From positions 310,001 through 374,000 of the forward strand of contig NZ_FYAK01000002.1 of NCBI RefSeq assembly GCF_900185615.1: a stretch of 64,000 nucleotides of DNA, given 5' to 3'. The position numbers were made by a program, and so were the translations under genes. A model generated the notes under the pieces. The model did no database searches. It saw only the letters and a program-made list of their open reading frames with translations, and was not told the DNA's origin. Shown here one piece after another: positions 43,721 through 52,569 of this stretch. This DNA comes from Photobacterium malacitanum (lineage in GTDB: Bacteria; Pseudomonadota; Gammaproteobacteria; Enterobacterales; Vibrionaceae). Position 1 is the first letter of the stretch. Each line of letters opens with the position of its first letter.

Positions 43721-43748
43721 AAAACCAGACGCTAGGTCTGGTTTTTTT
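43721..43748 (+). terminator. Rho-independent terminator
   Basis: Stem AAAACCAGAC / GTCTGGTTTT with a 5-base loop and T7. Confidence 0.92.
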
Positions 43749-43799
43749 ATGTCTTACTACAACGAAGAGCAAGTTACGTAATCATATATACAGTTATGA

Positions 43800-45140
43800 T
43801 TATTGGTCGTCTTGACTAACATCTGTATTACGTTTTTTCTTAGGGATAAAGACATCATTACCCACTGCTTGGTTTTCGTAAAAACGCTTATCAACTCTCT
43901 TTTTCGCTTTTGGAGCATGAGTTTGTTTTGCAGCAGCAGTCGTCTTAGCTGTTGTTTTCTTAACAAACTTCTTCTTCGGTGCTGGTTTAAGGCCTTTAAA
44001 CTTACCAACTAAACCTTCAATTGTGGAGAACTCAATCTTTTGTTTCAAGAAGGCTTCCACCGCTTTAAAGCTCTTCCAGTCTTTTGGTCCAACAAGTGAT
44101 ACTGCATCACCCTTATTACCCGCACGACCAGTACGACCCACACGGTGAACATATTCTTCAGCATGTTTTGGCATATCAAAGTTAATGACTAATGATACGC
44201 TATCGATATCAAGACCACGTGATGCAATATCTGTTGTTACCAGAATCTTATGGCAGTTACGCTCAAACTGACTCATGATGCTATTACGTTGGGTTTGATT
44301 TAAGTTACCACTTAGTGCAACCGCTTTAAGCTTACGCTCGTTCAATTCAGCAGTTAAACGATCGGTATCAGCACGTGTTGCTGTAAAGATAATAACTTGA
44401 TTGTAATTTTCAACCTCAAGCACTTTATCTAGCAATGCTTGTTTATGATCTAAGTGATCACAAAGAATAAAACGTTGCGTAATATCAGTATGCTCTTCTG
44501 CTGAGTGACCAATTGAAATACGCTTAGGGTTATCTAGCATTTCAGAAGCCATATCAAGCACATCGACATGATCCATCGTTGCAGAGAACATTAATGTTTG
44601 ACGACGACGATGATTTGCAGCTTCGTTAATACGACGCAGTTGAGGTTCAAAACCCAGATCTAGCATACGGTCAGCTTCATCAAGAATCAGCATTTCTAAG
44701 CCATCAAGATGTGTACTACGGTGCTCTAGGTGATCGGCAAAACGACCAGGCGTTGCAACCACAAACATTGGGTCATTACGTAATGCTTTTACTTGGTCGT
44801 TGAAGTTTTCACCACCAACAATCAAAGTACCATCGTACGGCGTACCTGCATTAAGCGTACGTAATTGTGCAAAAATTTGTTTCGCTAACTCACGCGTTGG
44901 CGTCAAAATCAAAACACGTGGATCACGACGAGTAAATGGCTTACTACGATACATACGTTGCATCGCTGGTAATAAAAATGCCAGAGTTTTACCGGAACCC
45001 GTTTTCGACGACGCTAAAATATCCTTGCCTGCAATAGCAACAGGGACTGCCGTTTGTTGAATTTCGGTTGCTCGATCAAACGCCAAATGATTTAGTTTCT
45101 TTAATAGGCGTGGGTCTAAGCCAAGATCTTTAAAATGCAA
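43800..45140 (-). CDS. DEAD-box RNA helicase
   Basis: About 446 residues. The Q motif (FDRATEIQQTAVP), Walker A SKTGSGKT, PTRELA, DEAD in LDEADRML, SAT in FSATM, TDIASRGLD and HRVGRTGRAG are all present, followed by a Lys/Ala-rich basic tail. It resembles SrmB/RhlE-type helicases in ribosome assembly or mRNA turnover; the exact paralogue is not clear. No ATG fits the family N-terminus. A TTG at 45138-45140 with CGGAG upstream gives a normal start (LHFKDLGLD), whereas the ATG at 45188 adds 16 unrelated residues. Confidence 0.88.
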   Translation of the reverse strand: MHFKDLGLDPRLLKKLNHLAFDRATEIQQTAVPVAIAGKDILASSKTGSGKTLAFLLPAMQRMYRSKPFTRRDPRVLILTPTRELAKQIFAQLRTLNAGTPYDGTLIVGGENFNDQVKALRNDPMFVVATPGRFADHLEHRSTHLDGLEMLILDEADRMLDLGFEPQLRRINEAANHRRRQTLMFSATMDHVDVLDMASEMLDNPKRISIGHSAEEHTDITQRFILCDHLDHKQALLDKVLEVENYNQVIIFTATRADTDRLTAELNERKLKAVALSGNLNQTQRNSIMSQFERNCHKILVTTDIASRGLDIDSVSLVINFDMPKHAEEYVHRVGRTGRAGNKGDAVSLVGPKDWKSFKAVEAFLKQKIEFSTIEGLVGKFKGLKPAPKKKFVKKTTAKTTAAAKQTHAPKAKKRVDKRFYENQAVGNDVFIPKKKRNTDVSQDDQ

Positions 45141-45363
45141 AATGATGCTCCGGTAAAAACAACTCAATCTATGAGTGTGTACTGTCAAATATGATGTATA
45201 TCACAATATTGTGAAAACATTAGTTGGAAATTATAACACAAACCAATTTTAAAAAACCTAAAATAAGTCATCACATTAAGGTTATCAAATTGATAATCTT
45301 TGTTGCCACATATGCTGTAAAAACGTTACTCTTAAATCCAATTGTTTATTATAAGGATTTGAA

Positions 45364-45969
45364 ATGATTGAGAACAAATACCCTAAATGGTTAGCATTAT
45401 GCTATAGCATCTTCTTTATTGCGTTAGGGATCAATCCCGCTTTTCGTGCTGTATGGATTGCAGAAGCCATTCCTCTTATGATGGTGTTCTTATTTTTAGT
45501 CTTTAGTTATCGTTATTTTGTGTTTAGTAACCTTGCTTATACTTTAATGGCTATATGGCTGGTATTACATAATATTGGTGCTCATTACACTTTTGCTAAC
45601 GTCCCTTTTGACTGGGTTAACCATTTATTAGATTCTAACCGTAACCACTTTGATCGATTTGCCCATTTTTCAATTGGCTTTTATGCTTTTCCTATTGCTG
45701 AATTCTTAGTCCGCAAGGGGCATTGTAAGCCGATTATTGCAGCGTTATTTGGTTTATTTGCCATTATGGCAACTGCGGCAGCTTATGAGATTGTCGAATG
45801 GTGGTACGCAGCTAGTGCTGGTGGTGAAGCAGGGATTGAATTTTTAGGTTCTCAAGGCGATATTTGGGACGCTCAAAAAGACATGTTAGCCGATACACTT
45901 GGAGCCATATTTAGTTTAGCTATCTTCTTTTTTGCGAAAACATATAACGTTAAAAACAGCAATTACTAA
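45364..45969 (+). CDS. yjdF: YjdF-like inner membrane protein (DUF2238)
   Basis: 201 residues with about six helices and the DUF2238 motifs HNIGAHYTFANVPF, NHFDRFAHFSIGF and YEIVEWWYA...GSQGDIWDAQKDMLADTLGA. AAGGA lies nine bases before the ATG. Function unknown. No yjdF-type riboswitch is seen upstream. Confidence 0.88.
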   Translation: MIENKYPKWLALCYSIFFIALGINPAFRAVWIAEAIPLMMVFLFLVFSYRYFVFSNLAYTLMAIWLVLHNIGAHYTFANVPFDWVNHLLDSNRNHFDRFAHFSIGFYAFPIAEFLVRKGHCKPIIAALFGLFAIMATAAAYEIVEWWYAASAGGEAGIEFLGSQGDIWDAQKDMLADTLGAIFSLAIFFFAKTYNVKNSNY

Positions 45970-45988
45970 TCACTATTTTTAAACAACA

Positions 45989-46016
45989 AAAAGGCGCTAT
46001 TATAAGCGCCTTTTTT
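45989..46016. terminator. Bidirectional terminator between yjdF and galE
   Basis: Stem GGCGCT / AGCGCC with flanking A and T tracts. Confidence 0.88.
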
Positions 46017-46034
46017 ATTCAATCCCAAATGTAC

Positions 46035-47054
46035 TTACTCTGCGTCAGGGTAACCATCAGGGTTAGTTGACTGCCAACGCCATGTATCTTGTGTCATGTC
46101 ATCTAGCGTCAATTTAGCTTCCCAATGCAATTCAGCTTTTGCTTTTGCTGGATCAGCCCAACATTCAGCAATATCACCAGCACGACGTGGCGCTATTTTG
46201 TAAGGGATTTCAACACCTGAAGCAACTTCAAATGCTTTTGCCATTTGCAATACACTATTACCGTTACCAGTACCTAGGTTGTAAATGTGTAAACCAGCTT
46301 CACGGCCTTTATGTGTTAATGCTGCAAGGTGACCATCAGCAAGATCAACCACGTGAATGTAGTCACGTACACCTGTACCATCAATTGTTGGGTAGTCATC
46401 ACCGAAAACAGATAAGAACTCACGACGTCCAACAGCAACTTGAGAAATAAATGGCATTAGGTTGTTAGGAATACCTTGTGGATCTTCACCCATAGTGCCT
46501 GATTTATGTGAACCTACTGGGTTAAAGTAACGCAGTAATGTTACGCTCATTTCAGGGTATGCATGTTGAATATCAGCAAGACACTCTTCTACCATTAGCT
46601 TACTACGGCCATATGGGTTAGTTGCACTGGTTGGGAAATCTTCAGTGATTGGCACTGATGCAGGATCACCATAAACAGTTGCAGATGAACTAAAGATAAT
46701 TGCATTCACACCTGCAGCACGCATAGCTTCAACAAGTACTAATGTACCACTAACGTTATTATCGTAATACTCAAGTGGTTTTTCTACTGATTCGCCTACT
46801 GCTTTCAATCCTGCGAAATGAATCACTGCATCGATATCATTTTCAGCAAATACACCATCTAAAAATTCACGGTCACGAATGTCACCTTTATAGAAGGCTG
46901 GTGTCACACCCGTTAGACTATGAATGCGTCCTAATACTGTTTCTTTACTGTTGTACAAATTGTCAACAATAACTGGGGTCATACCCGCTTCGATCATTTG
47001 TACACAAGTATGACTACCAATGTAGCCCATGCCACCAGTAACTAATACACGCAT
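46035..47054 (-). CDS. galE: UDP-glucose 4-epimerase
   Basis: A 339-residue SDR enzyme that interconverts UDP-glucose and UDP-galactose. It shows the NAD-binding MRVLVTGGMGYIGSHT, the catalytic SSSATVYGD Ser and YGRSK Tyr/Lys, RYFNPVGSH, and GVRDYIHVVDLADGH. Length matches GalE (338). No other gal genes are adjacent, so it probably serves surface polysaccharide synthesis as well as galactose use. Confidence 0.96.
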   Translation of the reverse strand: MRVLVTGGMGYIGSHTCVQMIEAGMTPVIVDNLYNSKETVLGRIHSLTGVTPAFYKGDIRDREFLDGVFAENDIDAVIHFAGLKAVGESVEKPLEYYDNNVSGTLVLVEAMRAAGVNAIIFSSSATVYGDPASVPITEDFPTSATNPYGRSKLMVEECLADIQHAYPEMSVTLLRYFNPVGSHKSGTMGEDPQGIPNNLMPFISQVAVGRREFLSVFGDDYPTIDGTGVRDYIHVVDLADGHLAALTHKGREAGLHIYNLGTGNGNSVLQMAKAFEVASGVEIPYKIAPRRAGDIAECWADPAKAKAELHWEAKLTLDDMTQDTWRWQSTNPDGYPDAE

Positions 47055-47337
47055 GGTGTCTCCTAGTCGTTAATACGTAGTTTCAGTCTAAATATTAATA
47101 CATATCCGTATGTCAATAACACGATATTGTATAAAAATTTATTATAGTAAAAGATTATGCTATCGATTGCTTTATTTAGCAACTGTACTAATCCAATTAA
47201 TTTTCGATTCTGACATAATCTTTACCAAAAAAACAAATACAGCTCACAAATTTATTTTAGGGTTAGCGTTAATAATATATTTATCACGACACAATAAAAC
47301 AGTGTATAATTCATTTTTTAAACTATTCGAGCAACCA

Positions 47338-48264
47338 ATGAAACGATTTCTGCATTCTCTTATTCTTCTATTATCACTAAGTTTCGTCGCAACTGGCTGC
47401 GAAGTCGTACGTTGGAAAACTGAACATGACCAATCAACGTTAAAAAAAGAAGGCTTCAGCAAACATCAGATGACACTCCAGCAAGGTGGCAAATTAACTT
47501 ACTGGGAAGGCGGCCACGGTCAGCCGTTACTGCTTTTACATGGTTTTGGTGGTACAGCCGCTGCTACGTGGAAAGCAGAAATGCTGCAACTGAGTAAAAA
47601 ATACCATGTTATTGCTCCAGATTTACTGTGGTTTGGTGAATCTTATAGTAATAGCTCTGCCAAGTTAGCCACTCAAACTGATGCAATTTGGCAATTAGTT
47701 AATAAGTTAAAGCTAGATAGTATCGATGTGGTAGGAATATCTTACGGTGGCTTTATTACTTATGACATGATGCTAACACCTGAGCGCATTAATAAAGCAG
47801 TTATCATTGCAAGCCCTGGTCCTTTGTTTAATGACCAAGATTTAAATGACTTAGTTAAACGAGCAGGAACTCAATCACCGGAAGAGTTATTTGTACCCAA
47901 TAATGGCGATGGTGTTAAACGTCTTTACGACAATGTATTTATTGAAAAAAAGATCATTCCAGATTTTATTGCGAATCAAATCTACCTTGATTATTTTTCG
48001 CAATGGAAACCACAGCGAACACAATTAATTCAAACACTACCGAATGATAGAGATCGCATTCAGCAATATAATCCTAAAAAGTTACCGCAGACTTTACTCA
48101 TTTGGGGAGAAAATGACCAAATTTTCCCACTAAAGAGTGGCATAAAGCTGAGTCAATACATTCAAGCACCCATTGTAGTATTACCGAAAACGGCACATGG
48201 TATTACTAACGAACAGCCAACAGTTACTGCTGATTTAATAGACACTTTTCTATCAAAGCAATAA
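47338..48264 (+). CDS. Lipoprotein alpha/beta hydrolase
   Basis: About 308 residues. The start at 47338 places a lipoprotein signal with VATGC lipobox at residues 19-23. The fold shows LLLLHGFGGTAAATW (oxyanion), the nucleophile elbow VGISYGGF, an acid in WGENDQIFP and the His in KTAHGITNE. Predicted esterase or lipase-like enzyme anchored in the envelope. The open frame reaches back to 47110 but that part is unrelated and AT-rich. Substrate unknown. Confidence 0.85.
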   Translation: MKRFLHSLILLLSLSFVATGCEVVRWKTEHDQSTLKKEGFSKHQMTLQQGGKLTYWEGGHGQPLLLLHGFGGTAAATWKAEMLQLSKKYHVIAPDLLWFGESYSNSSAKLATQTDAIWQLVNKLKLDSIDVVGISYGGFITYDMMLTPERINKAVIIASPGPLFNDQDLNDLVKRAGTQSPEELFVPNNGDGVKRLYDNVFIEKKIIPDFIANQIYLDYFSQWKPQRTQLIQTLPNDRDRIQQYNPKKLPQTLLIWGENDQIFPLKSGIKLSQYIQAPIVVLPKTAHGITNEQPTVTADLIDTFLSKQ

Positions 48265-48283
48265 TACTAATAACTCAAAAAAT

Positions 48284-48311
48284 AAAAAGAGAAGTCCAAG
48301 CTTCTCTTTTT
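48284..48311. terminator. Bidirectional terminator
   Basis: An 11-bp perfect stem AAAAAGAGAAG / CTTCTCTTTTT with a 6-base loop, between convergent genes. Confidence 0.9.
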
Positions 48312-48318
48312 AATAAAT

Positions 48319-48531
48319 TTATTGTTGTTTTTGTTGAAGATAAACAAATATTTCATCTTTCAACAATAACTTCTCTTTCTTTAATTGCTCAATAAGAGTC
48401 CCATCAAAGCCATTAGAAGATGTCATTTCATTAATTTTATCATCTAATTCATTATGCTTTTTAAATAGTCGATCAAAGTGAGCATCATGCCCTTTTAGCG
48501 ATGAAATTAAGCTTCTATATTCTGGAAACAT
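48319..48531 (-). CDS. YdcH-family small protein (DUF465)
   Basis: 70 residues, all helical, with the DUF465 pattern: an N-terminal hydrophobic/Arg segment, HFDRLFKKHNELDDKI, and LKKEKLLLKDEI near the end. It forms a coiled-coil hairpin in relatives; function unknown. The N-terminal MFPEYRSLISSLK is typical. Confidence 0.85.
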   Translation of the reverse strand: MFPEYRSLISSLKGHDAHFDRLFKKHNELDDKINEMTSSNGFDGTLIEQLKKEKLLLKDEIFVYLQQKQQ

Positions 48532-48866
48532 TGTCGCTCCTAATCATTGTCTAGTGAGCCTAAATATACCAATAACAAATAAAGATTCATGGCTAAAGAT
48601 CTCATTTTTAATCATTTAACCTAAAACCCAATCAAGTTATGGGTAATAGGTATACACAACAAGCACTATAGCGGTGATTTATGCGCCGATAAAAAATGTA
48701 TCAACGGCAAAAAAATGATAACAATGAAAATTACCCTTCTAATATATTAACTTACATAAAAATCAAAAAATAATTAGACATCAATCACAATACTGATATG
48801 CTCTGCACAATCATACATTATGTATTGCATTCACTTTTGTAATGTTATAAGGGTCTGTTCCATATC
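48532..48866. other. Gene-free stretch between ydcH-like and GGDEF genes
   Basis: 335 bp, AT-rich, holding both divergent promoters. GATCAAT-type motifs are absent and nothing further is recognised. Confidence 0.4.
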
Positions 48867-49919
48867 ATGGCTACACTGATTAAAAGCTCTCAACTTCAAG
48901 CAACGAACTTTGCTTATATTGAACTTAGCGAGAAAACATTAAAAAAACAACTCTCATTATTATTCCCTTTTGCTGGTGCTATTTGCGCTGTTATTGCTTT
49001 TACTTATTTAGTTTCACAACAAGGACATTATTTTACGCTTGTTGGTATATTAGGTATGGCGTTGTGTTACACCCTTGCAGCATTAAATCGAACCCTCTTT
49101 TCGGCAACTATTCTTTTTTGGATCTTTTTAATCGCAACTACGCTTGTTTGTTCAAGTGGTTTTTATTTTACTGGTGCGCGCCACATCAGTAATACTATTG
49201 GCTTAACTATTCCATTATTAAGCTTTTTTGCTTTACAAATCAGAACCGCTACTTGGTATAGCAGTATTTTTGGCATGCTATATATAGTGCTCAGTGTGTC
49301 TGAAATTGCCAATAAACAAATGCAGATTTCATCAGCACTGCAAAATATTTGTGCTTATTCTATTATCTTTGTGATGGCCTTTTTATTATCTCGTCACCGT
49401 TATGATGCGATTCAACAAGTAAAAAGAACCACAACTAACGATTTCCTAACCGGGTTACTAAACCGTGAAGGACTATTACCTCTTTATCAAAATGAATCAT
49501 CGCGCTGTAAGCGTTATCGCCGTGATATATCAATGCTATTAATTAATATTGATAAATTTAGAGATGTTAACGACCGTTTCGGGCTTGATGCAGGAGATAA
49601 AACCCTAATGATGCTGGCAAAATGTCTTCGTGAAATGTGTGCTGAAAACATGCACATCGCACGCTTGAGTAGCCAAGAGTTTTGTATCATTATTCCTGAT
49701 GCTGATATTCAAAGAGCCGAGCAATTTGCCGTTAATATTCGAGATGAAATAGGCCAATGGGTATTAGAGCTAACGACTGGACATCAGATTAATATCACCG
49801 TCAGTATTGGTATTACTAATGTTGAATATCAAGACTTTAGTTATGACTATATCAAAGCAGAAAGCGCCTTGATGCGTGCAAAACGTTGGGGTTATAATCA
49901 AATCGCGACGAATGAATAG
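48867..49919 (+). CDS. Membrane GGDEF-domain protein with degenerate active site
   Basis: 350 residues: five or six membrane helices in residues 28-175, then a GGDEF domain (about 188-350). The domain keeps FLTGLLNREG, NIDKFRDVNDRFGLDAGDKTL and the end ITVSIGITNVE, but the signature is SSQEF at 268-272, and the inhibitory RxxD site is missing. The metal/catalytic acid (third position) is Gln, so cyclase activity is unlikely. It may sense a signal and act as a c-di-GMP- or GTP-binding partner. The Nudix gene begins nine bases after its stop and may be co-transcribed. Confidence 0.85.
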   Translation: MATLIKSSQLQATNFAYIELSEKTLKKQLSLLFPFAGAICAVIAFTYLVSQQGHYFTLVGILGMALCYTLAALNRTLFSATILFWIFLIATTLVCSSGFYFTGARHISNTIGLTIPLLSFFALQIRTATWYSSIFGMLYIVLSVSEIANKQMQISSALQNICAYSIIFVMAFLLSRHRYDAIQQVKRTTTNDFLTGLLNREGLLPLYQNESSRCKRYRRDISMLLINIDKFRDVNDRFGLDAGDKTLMMLAKCLREMCAENMHIARLSSQEFCIIIPDADIQRAEQFAVNIRDEIGQWVLELTTGHQINITVSIGITNVEYQDFSYDYIKAESALMRAKRWGYNQIATNE

Positions 49920-49928
49920 AGAATAATT

Positions 49929-50444
49929 ATGACGATAATCACCCATTACCAATGGAAATGTTTCAGTATTGAAGAGCAACCGCATCTTTTACCTGATGGC
50001 AGAGAGATTGCTTTTACAACGCTAATTCACCCTGGTGCTGTTATTATTATTCCTATTGATAGTGATGGTAATCTGGTGATGGTTCATCAATATCGCCCCG
50101 CGGTAAAACAATGGTTACTTGAATTTCCAGCAGGTACAATTGAACCAAATGAAGATATTTTAATCTCTGCCCAACGAGAGTTAGCGGAAGAAACTAATCT
50201 TGCAGCAAAACAATGGCATGCTTTAGGCGAGCTATTACCTGTGCCTGGGTTTTGTGACGAGATTCAGTATCTGTATGTTGTTAAAGAGCTCACCCCTACT
50301 CAAGGTGAACTTGATGATGACGAAATAATGGATGTCGTTACTTTTTCTGTTGCTGAAATAGAACAAAAAATTATTGATAATCAAATCCAAGATAACAAAA
50401 CGTTAGCTGCCTTTCTAAAAGCACGACTGCTTGGCTTTATTTAA
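49929..50444 (+). CDS. Nudix hydrolase (ADP-ribose pyrophosphatase type)
   Basis: 171 residues with a complete Nudix box (GTIEPNEDILISAQRELAEE at about 69-88, then TNL). VHQYRPAVKQWLLEFPAG before the box is typical of ADP-ribose/nucleotide-sugar hydrolases (NudF-like). It starts nine bases after the GGDEF gene. Substrate is not determined by sequence alone. Confidence 0.88.
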   Translation: MTIITHYQWKCFSIEEQPHLLPDGREIAFTTLIHPGAVIIIPIDSDGNLVMVHQYRPAVKQWLLEFPAGTIEPNEDILISAQRELAEETNLAAKQWHALGELLPVPGFCDEIQYLYVVKELTPTQGELDDDEIMDVVTFSVAEIEQKIIDNQIQDNKTLAAFLKARLLGFI

Positions 50445-50525
50445 ACGCGCCACTACCAATATATATCCAGGATTAATGAAAGCGCCTAATTTGTAGCTTT
50501 AAATAACAATCATATGAAGCCCCAT

Positions 50526-50600
50526 AAAAGTAACTCCGACATAAGTAATACTTACAGTCTCCAATAGCATTACCTATGCCATATTGAGTTACTTTTTTTA
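50526..50600 (+). terminator. Long hairpin with nested stem, terminator-like
   Basis: Arms AAAAGTAACTC (50526-50536) and GAGTTACTTTT (50586-50596) enclose a 49-base loop with its own near-palindrome TAAGTA-A-TACTTA. The 3-prime arm runs into T7. It may end the Nudix transcript; a small RNA is also possible. Confidence 0.45.
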
Positions 50601-50608
50601 ATAGTAAC

Positions 50609-50639
50609 TTGACTTATTCCAGCAATAATAACATATAAT
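50609..50639 (+). promoter_or_regulatory. Promoter with 19-bp spacer, MerR/CueR-type candidate
   Basis: TTGACT (50609-50614), a 19-bp spacer with a TTATT-5 bp-AATAA dyad, and a perfect TATAAT (50634-50639). A 19-20 bp spacer is the mark of promoters activated by MerR-family metal sensors such as CueR. No such regulator gene is in the window. Confidence 0.5.
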
Positions 50640-50671
50640 GTATGTATTCATGTCACAGAGGTAGGGACAAG

Positions 50672-51055
50672 ATGTCATTCAAACATCTTCGTACAGTCTG
50701 GATCGCAACATTCACGCTTATAGCGCTTACGCTATCAAGTGTTGCTTCTAGTGCCCCACTTATGAGCCTTAAAATGCTCAGTATGACACATAATTCGACA
50801 ATGAATGCTGATGGCCACTGTGCTGAAATGTCAAATCATGGCATGCATAATACAGTAATGAAAGATAAACAATGTGATCAAAAAATGGCAGATATTGATA
50901 CCTGCTGCTCTATGGCTTGCGTCAGTTTTTCTGCTTATATTCCAAGCCATAACAACCACTTATCTCGTTTATCTCAATTAGCCAAAATTCCGCAAGATAC
51001 TTATACTCAAAAATCGACTTACCCTCGATCCCTCTATCGTCCTCCAATCGCTTAA
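50672..51055 (+). CDS. Exported Cys/His/Met-rich protein preceding the cus genes
   Basis: About 127 residues. The start at 50672 (GGTAGGG upstream) gives an N-terminal signal or anchor segment (VWIATFTLIALTLSSVASSA). The middle is rich in metal ligands: HCAEMSNHGMHNTVMKD, then CDQKM and CCSMACVSF. The C-terminus is basic. The composition suggests binding of copper or silver in the periplasm, similar to small CopL- or DUF2946-like proteins that precede copper efflux genes. Family not certain; context supports a metal role. Confidence 0.6.
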   Translation: MSFKHLRTVWIATFTLIALTLSSVASSAPLMSLKMLSMTHNSTMNADGHCAEMSNHGMHNTVMKDKQCDQKMADIDTCCSMACVSFSAYIPSHNNHLSRLSQLAKIPQDTYTQKSTYPRSLYRPPIA

Positions 51056-51210
51056 TTCTGAACTTATCTTCCCGTACTACCCGATTATTACATCGTTGTA
51101 GTTAAGATTTTTTGTATCTCTAGATCGCACTAGGCTCTGCTTTGTTGCATCTGGAATACACATAGCCACGTTGATAACTATCAGCGGCTATGATTGTTCG
51201 GATAAAAAAT

Positions 51211-52560
51211 ATGAACATGAAACCTCTTTTACAGACGTTAATCGTTGTAACTGCTGGCTTAACATCTATTGCATCTCAAGCGACAACATCCGTTTCCAAT
51301 ACAGATGTTCCTGTGCTCATTCAGCTTATTGAAAGTGCTGTTATTAACGATAAAAAGCGCAGTGAGATCTCTGCTCAAACGCAAGCGACATTAGAAAACA
51401 GTGTTGCCGCTTCCAGCTTGCCCGACCCAAAACTTAAAGTAGGATTTGGTGGCTTACCAATTGATAGTTTTTCATTTGATAGCGATCCCATGACCATGCT
51501 TTCTGTTGGTTTAATGCAACAGTTTGGCCGTGGCGCAACACTCGATTTGCAACAACTCAAAGGTGAAATTCAAGCCAAAGGTATTGAGTTACAACTTGGT
51601 GTGCGTGAATTAGACATTGCTAATGCCATCACACAGCGTTGGTTAGAGCTTGGTTATTTGCAGCACGTTGAAGCCATCATCAATAAAAATAAGCGTTTAT
51701 TTACCGAGTTAGCACAGGTAACAAAAACTAATTACGCCAACGGCACCAATGAAGCGCAAGATGTTCTGCAAGCCCAACTGCAAATCAGCAAAATTGATGA
51801 ACAGCTAAATAATAATCTGCAACAACAGCAACGCTTAATTTACCAATTGTCTGAATGGTTAGGTGCGCAATGGTTATCCAGCGCAGACACAATGAATGCC
51901 AAACAACCATTACATTGGCAAAAGCTCAATAATCTGCTTCCTCAATTAGAAAATCGAACAGAGCACTACGCTATTTTGCGTCATCACCCGATGGTAAAGA
52001 TTTCTGATACGACGATCTCAGCCAGTGAAACCCAAGTGGATATTGCAACTGAAGCCTACCAACCCCAGTTTGGTGTCGAAGTGATGTACGGTGCCCGTTT
52101 TGCCAATGGTATGAATGGAAAACCAGCATCAGACATGCTGTCGGCTTATCTCACCATGGATGTCCCATTGTTCACAGAAAACAAGCAAGACCGCACCTAC
52201 AATGCCGCTCAGCAGCAAGTTATCGCAGCGAAATCTCAACGTGATTTATTGCTACAGCAGATGAACGCCAAGCTAAATACGCTGTTAATTGAACGCCACA
52301 ATTTATTAAGTCGAATTGAACGTTACAAAAAGAGCCTACAACCCCAAGCAAAAGCTCGCACCCAAGCCGTCGAGCGCGGTTATCAAAACAATACAGCCTC
52401 ATTTAAAGACGTGATCACCGCAGCCAATGATGAGTTAAACCTGAATACCGAACGTGTACGCATCGAAACCGATCTGCAATTAACGAATAGTCAATTGGCG
52501 GCATTAACCAATGGTTTCGACATTCAATCTTCAACATTAACCAACAATAATAATCAATAA
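51211..52560 (+). CDS. cusC: TolC-family outer-membrane channel of the copper efflux system (CusC-like)
   Basis: About 449 residues. A signal peptide ends IASQA and has no lipobox, unlike E. coli CusC. Two outer-membrane efflux (OEP) repeats are rich in Gln/Ala helices, with FGRGATLDLQQLKGE in the first and DVPLFTENKQDRTY in the second. It lies 9 bp before cusB and completes a tripartite pump. The start is uncertain: ATG at 51190, 51211 and 51217 are all in frame, and the later ones leave a normal signal peptide. A hairpin overlaps the first ATG. Confidence 0.82.
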   Translation: MNMKPLLQTLIVVTAGLTSIASQATTSVSNTDVPVLIQLIESAVINDKKRSEISAQTQATLENSVAASSLPDPKLKVGFGGLPIDSFSFDSDPMTMLSVGLMQQFGRGATLDLQQLKGEIQAKGIELQLGVRELDIANAITQRWLELGYLQHVEAIINKNKRLFTELAQVTKTNYANGTNEAQDVLQAQLQISKIDEQLNNNLQQQQRLIYQLSEWLGAQWLSSADTMNAKQPLHWQKLNNLLPQLENRTEHYAILRHHPMVKISDTTISASETQVDIATEAYQPQFGVEVMYGARFANGMNGKPASDMLSAYLTMDVPLFTENKQDRTYNAAQQQVIAAKSQRDLLLQQMNAKLNTLLIERHNLLSRIERYKKSLQPQAKARTQAVERGYQNNTASFKDVITAANDELNLNTERVRIETDLQLTNSQLAALTNGFDIQSSTLTNNNNQ

Positions 52561-52569
52561 GGGTTAACT

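Noticed and set aside
51161..51193. Hairpin with ATAGCC/GGCTAT arms before cusC
   Set aside because: It has no T tract and overlaps a doubtful start codon. It could affect translation, but nothing supports a specific regulator.
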